The notes beneath the pieces are model-generated. The model was not told the origin of the DNA. It saw nothing but the letters and a program-made list of their open reading frames with translations, and did not search any database. Source: Apostichopus japonicus (Eukaryota; Echinodermata; Holothuroidea; Aspidochirotida; Stichopodidae). From it: a stretch of 64,000 nucleotides of DNA. Made by a program: the position numbers and the translations under genes. Of the stretch, positions 55,936 to 64,000 are shown piece after piece. Each line of letters starts with the position of its first letter. The stretch's first letter is position 1. Location of the stretch: contig NC_092576.1 in the NCBI RefSeq assembly GCF_037975245.1, positions 36,856,611 to 36,920,610 on the forward strand. Direction: 5' to 3'.

Positions 55936-56700
55936 GGTTGTGATATAAATATAGTACTTGGTGAACGATAACCGGTACGTGAGTGTATATGGATGGTGTC
56001 AGTCAAGGATTCAGTGTTGGAGTAGAGAGTATATGACGATTTAATTACGTCATCGACATGTACAAACTGAATCAGTACGTCTTCTCATCTCTTGGAAAAT
56101 TTAAAAGGAATGTTACCACTATTAAATTATGTAGCTACTTTAATTTTAATATACAATTAAGTGTAAAAGTAAGTTTCTTTAAAAATCATGAATTCAAATA
56201 TAAAGAGCATAAATTATCCATTCTTAACATTGTAATTCATTTTATATGTATATTTTTTTTTACAATTAATTAACGTTGTTGGTTTAAGAGAATACTCTTT
56301 GATGTAGTTTGTATATGTCATACACAATATTAAGGAATGACAATATTGTGAGAGTGTTCGGCTTCTTAACGCTTTCTGTAAAATATCCCTTGCATAGACA
56401 CACTATTAGGACAATATTAACATGTGATTGCTTGTAAATTGTACTATATTTCTAATGTAAATTATACTTATCTTTGACTGATTTCCTAGAAAGTTATGTA
56501 ATTATCTTATATGATCGGTTGTCATATTACACTACTCTGATTGGTGGAAAGTGAATATGTGATGGTTATACTGCAACCTTTCTTCTCAAACGACGATGTT
56601 TCACGTAAAAATCATAAGTTTTAGTAAAGGTAAAGTAACATCTTACTAAACTTTGTGTTTTCAACTTAAACTCGTCGTCCCGCGTGATATTACCTAACTT
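55936..56700. other. No gene recognised
   Basis: AT-rich sequence. A 71-codon frame at 56058-56273 is of biased composition without a recognisable motif. Confidence 0.5.
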
Positions 56701-56767
56701 TAAAATAGTGCATTACTTGACTAGGACTTAAAGGTCAAAAGGTCAATTAATTGATAGACCCATTCAT

Positions 56768-58560
56768 AGTCCATCGGGGCAGGCCTCAAAATGTGCTTAT
56801 AAAACGAGTTTCGTTGCACATATTTAGTACCAAGGTTTGTTGGTTGGAAGTTGTAGAGGGATGTCCTGGGAACATTTTTCACGATGTTGGATGATTGGAG
56901 AGGTGTTATTTTTCGAGTAAACAACAAACAAATGACGTCACTTTTATACGGTGTACGATGATTACAACAAAGCAGTTCCTTGTCACAGCAACACGAAAAC
57001 GGCATTTAAATGCATTTGAACTTATTAGAACCTAGATGTTTTTGTTGACATGTATAGAGAGATGTCCTGAGATTATCTTAGGAGTTGTTGAATGCTTGGA
57101 GAGATGTTATATTGTTGGTAAACAACAAATTACCTCACTATGAAGTGTGGGCTAAATTAAAAATCAGCAACGACTATTCACAGCAACATGATAATAGTTT
57201 TTAAATGTTACTAAACCTATTTAGAACCAAGGTTTGTTGGTTGGATAATGTGAAGAAATGTCCTTAGGATACTTGAAGAGTTGTTGGATGCTAAAAGAGG
57301 TAATACTTTACGAGTAAACAATAAACATATGACGTCATAGTCCATCAGGGCAGGCTTCAAAAAGTGCTTAAAATACGAGTTTCGTTGCACATATTTAGTG
57401 CCAAGGTTTGTTGGTTGGAAGTTGTAGAGGGATGTCCTGGGAACATTTTTCGCGATGTCTGATGTTTGGAGAGGTGTTATTTTTCGAGTAAACAACAAAC
57501 AAATGACGTCACTCTTATAGGGTGTTAGACAATTACAACAAAGCAGTCCCTTGTCACAGCAACATGAAAATGGCCTTTAATAGTTTTGCACTTATTATAA
57601 CCTAGATGTTTTTGTTGATAGTTTTACAGGGATGTCCTGAGATTATCTTAGGAGTTGTTGGATGCTTGGAGAGGTGTTACCTTGCGTGTAAACAACAAAT
57701 GACCTCACTACGAAGTGTGGGCTAAATTAAAAATCAGCAACGACTATTCACAGCAACGTGATAATAGTTTTTAAATGTTACTAAACCTATTTAGAACCAA
57801 GGTTTGTTGGTTGGATGTTGTAAAGAAATGTCCTTAGAATGCTTGAAGAGTTGTTGGATGCTAAAAGAGGTAATACTTTACAAGTAAACAATAAACAATT
57901 GACGTCACTGTTATAGGTTGGACGGCAATCAAAACTCAGGAGTTCCTTGTAACAGCAACATGGAAACGAAATAATTAAATTGTTCTTGACTTATTTAGAA
58001 ACAGGATTTGTTGGTTGAAAGAAATGGAGCGATATCATAATGATATTTAAATAGTTGGTGGGTGCAAGGAGAGGTGTTATTTTACGAGTAAACAATATAC
58101 ATATGACGTCACTCTTATACGTTGTAAGATAATGAAAATAGAGCAGTTTCTTGTCACAGCAAGATGATAACATAATTTAAATATTCTTGCACTAACAGTA
58201 CTTAGGACCAGGAAATGCTGCTTGAAAGCTATATAGGAACGTCTGATGAACATTTTAACAGTTGTTGGGTGCTAAGAGAGGTGTTATGTAAAGAGTTAAC
58301 AATAAACAAATAACGTCATTCTTATACGTTTTGCTGCACGACAATTAAACAGAGCAGTTCCTTGTCACAGCAAGATGATAAAATAATTAAACACAGTATT
58401 AAGAACCAGGATGTGTTGGCTGAAGTAAAAGAGGAATGTCCGAAGAATATTTTAAGAATTGTTGGATTCTTAAAGCAGTGTTATTTTTCGAAAACAACAA
58501 ATTTATGTTGTGTTAAACATAATTTGAACAAATGCATTTTTAAACACTGTTCGTCTCCTG
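56768..58560 (-). repeat. Satellite array, nine units of about 190 bp with three-unit higher order
   Basis: The word ggtttgttggttg or close variants recurs at about 56834, 57042, 57231, 57405, 57602, 57801, 58005, 58208 and 58397 (spacings about 174-208). Units 1-3 match units 4-6 in order with a period of about 560-572 bp. The agtccatc-gggcaggc block, for example, is at 56769 and 57340. Units 7-9 are more diverged. Most units carry taaacaa-aaac followed by TGACGTCA: perfect at 56933, 57330, 57504, 57900 and 58104, with variants near 57700 and 58311. Minus-strand open frames through it repeat CLLFTRKITPL and FQPTNLGTK. Confidence 0.85.
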
Positions 58561-59780
58561 AAGTCTGCCTCGAGACTCACCTTTAACACAAATGTAGCTG
58601 GTCAAAAACGCAGTGACCAGGCAAAAATATATGTTTTTAGGTTTGGGAAAATTACAAGTAGCACCTTCCCATGAGAGAAGGACCGGATGACTCTGAGATC
58701 ATGGGGACAACTTGAAAAGGCGTAACGCTCACACAAAAGTAAACATAAGGAAAAATAGTAGGTTTACTATGCACATGAATCTTGTATTAAAAACAATGGG
58801 GTCACTTAAACTTAAAGAAAAATTTAAATGATATACAGTAAATGGGTAACTAACAGATCTTATCAGAGCTGTTACGTCTAACAAGAAATCCACTGAACTT
58901 ATTTCAAAATAAACTGCCTAAAAGTTTTAAGTTAGAACACAATCGCGGCGCGGGTCAACCAACTAAAAAGTCGCGAAATATAATTACTTCCTTGGGTTAC
59001 TTCGATCAGAGGCAGGTTCACTCTGTTGGGGGAAGTCTCTGAGATAGGTTTGCTCACTGAACGGCTCTTGACCAGCTTGCTCTTCACTCCCTGGTATCTG
59101 GGGCACATTGACCTATCAGCTGCCAATTAAGTTACTAACTAATTACCAGGCACATTACTTAACCCCAATCTTACCTTATAAATGGGTCTCATCAGTGTCC
59201 TTACATAAATTTGTTGTTACACATCCATCACCAAGAATATTCCTACCAAAACAAAATAGCTATGAAACTGTCTATTTCTCCTACAGCTCTCAAAAGTGAT
59301 AGAGGCTTGGAGCCATTACATGTATTCCTAGAAAACAAGGGCCACACAAAACAATAACTATGTTCAAAAATGACAAAGGTCACACAGGGCCACGTGACCA
59401 CAAACTGTTGCCCTGTAGTAGTAGCATAAAAGTGAAACTTTAGGGAACTCCTCAATCTACCAAAGTAAGTTATTCATTGTCAAATGAATAAAACAAAATA
59501 AGAAAAAGAACGGAAAAGATCAAATGAATTAAACAAAATTGGAAAATGATCAACATAAACACCAACAAAACATTGACCAGGTTATGCTTTGGTTACACAA
59601 ACAATCCTTTCTGAGAGATATGACTTCCTCGTCACTATCAACATGACCAACACCCAGTGTTTCCTCTAAGAAATTTCCCATTGAGTCAAAATGGCTAATA
59701 TCTGAATATTTGACTCACTACTGTCCTGGGGGAGGGGTCTAAGGGGAGGGGTAAACTTCCATGCCTTTTCACGATGTTAC
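58561..59780. other. No gene recognised
   Basis: AT-rich, short frames only. A ccctcccccagg-type block near 59730-59752 is the inverse of the repeat at 37250 and 51480. Confidence 0.5.
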
Positions 59781-59809
59781 ATTTTGCCGACAGTATTAGT
59801 ACCAGGGGT

Positions 59810-59950
59810 GAGCCAGGATTTTCAAAGTTGTAGGCACGACTATCTGAGCGGAGCGCCACCATCGGTTGGCACGGAGCGTACAAGAAAATTTTTGGTTTTA
59901 CAAACCCCCCAGATGGCCGGAAACGGCCCTTCCCGAGTGTTCATTCTGGT
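59810..59950 (+). repeat. Interspersed repeat family R, fragment
   Basis: Carries actatctgagcggagcgcca, ccatcggttggcacggagcgta and the ggccggaaacggcccttccc block, matching 9260-9350. Confidence 0.65.
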
Positions 59951-62870
59951 TCCTTGGCCTCTTGGTTACTTGAGATACCTCATTTAATATCACTTTTAAA
60001 CCCCAAAAAACAAACAAGTTAAAATAGTACGTAATTCGATACTACATAATGTATTTAAAATTAATGCAAGGTACATGTACAGAGTAAGCCAGTAACAACA
60101 GCCAACAAAGTGCTGCAGCTCTATAAGGTCTGTTAATCAACAACTATAGGCTTATTTGACTGTGGAATGTTTCTCAACTGAAATATCATCTTCATAAACG
60201 GGTTCTTAACTAGATGTTAAAAAACTGACAAGATCGGATCCTAGTCTTTTTCAGTGGGTAGAGTGTTGATTGAAACGGCACGCGATAGAAATGACAGCCT
60301 ACTGTAGATGACAGAAGAATAGGTCACCTAATTTAGCCATATTCTTGCTACGTTCATTTCAATATTTTTTCCTGTCTAGACTCTAAAACTCGTCCAGCAA
60401 GCTGGATTTTAATTATGGGTGTTTTTCATCATGTTTTTTAATCATGTATTTTTTCGTGTGTGGATAAAATCACTAAACACCAAATACGAAACCATTATAC
60501 CGCTGAAAAGTAATCGAAGTTAAAACCTTCAATCCATCGCCACAGCAACGGTGTACGTAAAATACAACATTCCCTCTTTAAGAGATACCACATACCTTCC
60601 AAACAACTGCCGATTTCCAGCAAATTGAAGTTGTAAATAAAGGTACGATTTTTTTTTTTGCAAACCGATGGTTAGGCTACATTTCCCATTGACTTAGTGT
60701 GTGACTAATTTACACAGACACCTGATATTACGAGGGCGACTTTCTTATATTTCTCTTTTCTTTTTCGCCCTCGCAATTGTGCTTTCGGAGGCTTTTTTTT
60801 AGCACTTGCTAGAGCGAATCGCCCGTCGCCTCCGCTTATTTCTGTTCCTTTTGCAATGTAATGTAAGGTAGGCTATACAGATATTATATTTAGTACACTG
60901 GTAGTGCGAACCATCGTAGTGTAGGCAATGCATCAGTGCGTTATATGATTTAGCTTTACAGCAATCGAGCTACAGTAAATGTGCGTGACTGTATAGAAAA
61001 ACATAGCTACGGTAAAGTAAACGATCGCTAATTTAACATTTCTAACGAAAAATTGGAAACAATTTACAGTAATATTTTTTTTCACTTCAAGTTGAAGTTC
61101 TGAACACCATGCCTTTTGAAACGTTTTTTATTCTATTCACACTGTATAAAATTCAGGAGAAAATGAAACCCTCTTTTTTTCCCTCTCTCTCTGAACGCCA
61201 GTGCGTCAAATCGGCAAGCCATTGCGTCAAAATTGCGTCATAGCGGCTTAGCGGAAACACTGCCAACACCCAAAGCCACTTGCTTAGGAAGAAGTAGTCT
61301 TCTTCTGTTATGTGAAGACAGAATGTCTTGGGCAATAGAACTGTCATCCTTTCATCACAGCAGCTTTTTCAGCATCTCGTGTCAAACACTGAGACAGCTG
61401 TTCTCTCTGCCCGCTAACAGATCTTCTTCCTTTTGAAAACTTGAGTCCTGATTGTGCCAGAGAAATCTCTGTAGAGGGAGCACCGCAAATATCCTTGTCT
61501 TTGGCGCGGATGGGCCTGCACTTTCATCTGCAACAAATCAAAAAAAAATTGTTTGGTTGATACAGTATTTTGAATTGTCCTGTTGATCACACTGTGGTTC
61601 ACATTAATTGTCTACACTGGAACTCAACTGACTAATAAACCTTCATTTATTTCAGTGTAAGTCTGGAGCCATGAGCATGGTAGGGTATAGTTACAAACCC
61701 ACACACTAGAAAGGTTTGAGAACACATGCAACGCTACTTGACCGGATTTCCCATACTAAAAGAAGGCCTCTCCATACATGCATCAAAGTAAAATAAACCA
61801 AGCAAGATGCTTTGATATAAAAAAAAACAATTCCAAATTTTTAAAGAGCTGTAATAAGACTATAGGTGCAACTAAATCGAGTGCCATGCTGATGCTAAAT
61901 TAGCTGGAAACTTTCATATGCCAACTCGCTGTAGCATTGCCTAGGCCTATTTACTTAGTGGCCTGTATATAAGCTACATTACACGCTACATTTGTTTGTG
62001 TGTGTGTGCCAGTACTACCAGGAGCCATGGAGACATGCTCTGGGCTTAGTTAGGCCCTGTTTTGACAAATTAATCCAAGACTAGAGGCTTGACCATAGGC
62101 CCAGGCTGACATTGAATATTGATAGGCCTAACGTTAGTCTGCCTATCGAACCTACACTGGTGTTGATTTCATTTCTTTGTTTCATGACAAATAAAATATG
62201 AAATAAATATAACAGATACCAGTATATAGTAGCCGTCGATCTATCCTTCATGGTTGCTATGTTAATCACTTCTAGTCTAAGGCAAACTAGTAATAGTATA
62301 GTATTGAACAGCCTTGTCCTAAATTTTCATAGTTGGCATTCGTATCACTTCAGGAAGTTTTCTTGTCACAGTAATGCTCTAACATGAGTATTAGTAACAG
62401 GCCTTGAATTACCTTCATCGTTTGTGTACTGAATCATGGAAGCACCTTCCAGGTATGAAAATTTGCCACCCTCAATACTGCTTCATATCTCGGCACATTT
62501 GACGTCGGTTTGCCAACTGTTGGCTGCAAATTTCGTTAGACTTTCAGCCCATCGTTCTCTTGTTATGCAGTACGTTTTGCAGACTAGTTGTAAACACGTA
62601 CAAACGTTACATACACAGAGTCTGTGCATATACATCACGCCGAGCCGAGTAGTTTCTGTATCAGCTGACATATCACATGACATACAATAAGGATTTTGAT
62701 TGGCTTTTGGGTGAAAAAATCGCTGCGATCGGAAAAGTCCTAACAACGCAAAGCGGACTAAATGAGTCCGTTTTAAACTGCTGTTTACTCTTAAGATAAC
62801 ACTTCCCGAACCATCCAACATCGAGAATTATAATAAGCATATGAAAACACACCATAATATGTGATCAAAC
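59951..62870. other. No gene recognised
   Basis: Open frames up to 112 codons exist on both strands (for example 62483-62821 minus and 62436-62690 plus, mutually overlapping). None shows a known domain. The minus strand around 61250-61540 has a plausible acceptor and a Leu/Arg/Ser-rich reading faintly like a hAT dimerisation region, too weak to call. Confidence 0.45.
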
Positions 62871-62932
62871 CTTGGTACTAAATATGTGCAACGACAGTAA
62901 ACGATATCGAGCCTGCCCCGATGGACTATCAG
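62870..62932 (-). repeat. Isolated inverted fragment of the 56.8-kb satellite
   Basis: On the minus strand it reads tagtccatcggggcaggc, a short unrelated stretch, then gttgcacatatttagtacca and aggttt. This is the same order as at 56768-56845, about 6 kb away. Confidence 0.7.
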
Positions 62933-64000
62933 AAATATTCTCTACGGATGTACGCAAGTGCACAAATGAGCGGAGATGTAAAACTTCGAAACAGGTGATT
63001 AGGTTAATGGACGATTCATGATACACGGCATGGTGGGGACTCACATATGTCCTGACGAGGTAGGGTGTCAGGGAACTTGATTCGCTGCGTCAATAGCCAA
63101 TAACTCTGTGCATGGGAAAACGCGTAGTTTGACGGGCACCGTAGTTGTAGCGGACAGATGCACGGACAACGTTCCAACCTGTGGGTAAATAATCTGTCGG
63201 AAGTTCGTCAGCCCAGTGATACAACTTCATTAATATTAGAGCAATGGCTTATTCAACTGTTTATCAACCAATACATTCACCGTGCGCCCTTACGCTGCAG
63301 AAACACGAAGAATTGATTTACTACACTGGAGGGTTATATTGATTTCCCTCTTTATATTTGGAAAACACGATGTATATGATTTCACCTTTTTATATTATAT
63401 ATTATACTTCCTGTTAACGTATTTTATAACTCCTTTTTATAAATTTTATATTAATTCTGGAATGAATAAATGAAATCAAATCATGTGCTGCTGCTTACTC
63501 ATTTATTACCAAGCAAAACATTGACACTCTTTCAGTGCCGTGCGCAAAGGATCACCGGGAAAATACCCCCCAACCCCTTCTCACAAACAAACATCCTATC
63601 ATCATTCGGGTAAAATGTGCAGTCGGGTCATTTAAACATTTAACCGGGAAAATTAGTTCACAACTCCGGGTGCATACCCCGCCACTTCCACCTGCCCGTC
63701 CCTTTTCAGCCTCACACAAAATATTTATTAGTGTAACCTTGGTTTTAAAGAGATAGTAATATAGACCTAAGTTAAGTCATACTTAGGATAAATGCACCAT
63801 TTGATGTCTACAATTTGATTTTTTTGCTGGATGAGGGGGGGGGGGGGTGGAGGGTGCACCCATACCCCTAAAATTGGAGTAGGATTTACAGATCCCAAGG
63901 TTGCACCCCTCTTTTATAAAATCATTGATTCGCCTCTAGACGTACTTCAACTTCCGTAAAGTTTCAGACCCATAAGATAACCAGTCGGGAGATGAAAGAA
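62933..64000. other. No gene recognised
   Basis: Short frames only. A G-run lies at about 63836-63847 and AT-rich sequence at 63390-63480. Confidence 0.5.

Noticed and set aside
61250-61540. Possible hAT-type transposase remnant on the minus strand
   Set aside because: An acceptor-like gattt-gttgcag and a reading with ENSCL and NRRRLLLPKQV faintly recall the hAT dimerisation region, but stops intervene and the conserved SERVFS-type block is not present.
62436-62821. Overlapping 84-codon plus and 112-codon minus frames
   Set aside because: No recognisable domain and no splice or promoter context. The two frames overlap on opposite strands, and only chance openness is visible.

Overview
This is animal nuclear DNA. 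It is AT-rich, with long introns, GT-AG splice sites, LINE and DIRS retroelements, DNA transposons, microsatellites and many poly-G/poly-C runs. The NACHT gene and its repeats resemble the large NLR repertoires of marine deuterostomes. Together with the repeat style, this points to an echinoderm, possibly a sea cucumber. That placement is inference; no species marker is visible.

Layout. 1-6.8 kb: two diverged direct copies of one segment (1-4106 and 5083-6815). Copy A carries a 5'-truncated LINE at about 1496-3431. 6.8-10.35 kb: no gene, but fragments of an interspersed repeat family that returns at 35-38, 51 and 59 kb. 10.35-20.1 kb: a decayed DIRS-like retroelement cluster bounded by inverted repeats, with RT, RNase H and two tyrosine-recombinase copies. 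It is split by a nested CACTA/EnSpm-like DNA transposon (12183-17080, TA duplication) holding a broken SAM-like gene. 20.1-22.6 kb: no gene, presumed upstream region of the main gene.

22.7-54.7 kb: one 16-exon gene on the + strand, assembled here from splice sites. All exon phases agree and the exons sum to 3900 nt (1299 residues plus stop). The product is a predicted type I membrane receptor: signal peptide, four Ig-like domains, one transmembrane helix, a short cytoplasmic linker, a full NACHT NTPase, and two tandem copies of an LRR-like C-terminal module. An NLR core attached to an Ig ectodomain is the main discovery candidate. I know of no established family name for it. Its introns hold a minisatellite, an (AT)n tract, repeat fragments and a 170-bp palindrome.

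54.7-64 kb: no recognisable gene. It holds a TA/TG microsatellite, a 315-bp tandem duplication, a nine-unit satellite of about 190 bp with TGACGTCA sites, another interspersed repeat fragment and an inverted satellite fragment.

The only plausible functional protein-coding gene is the Ig-NACHT receptor. The other coding traces are transposon remnants.
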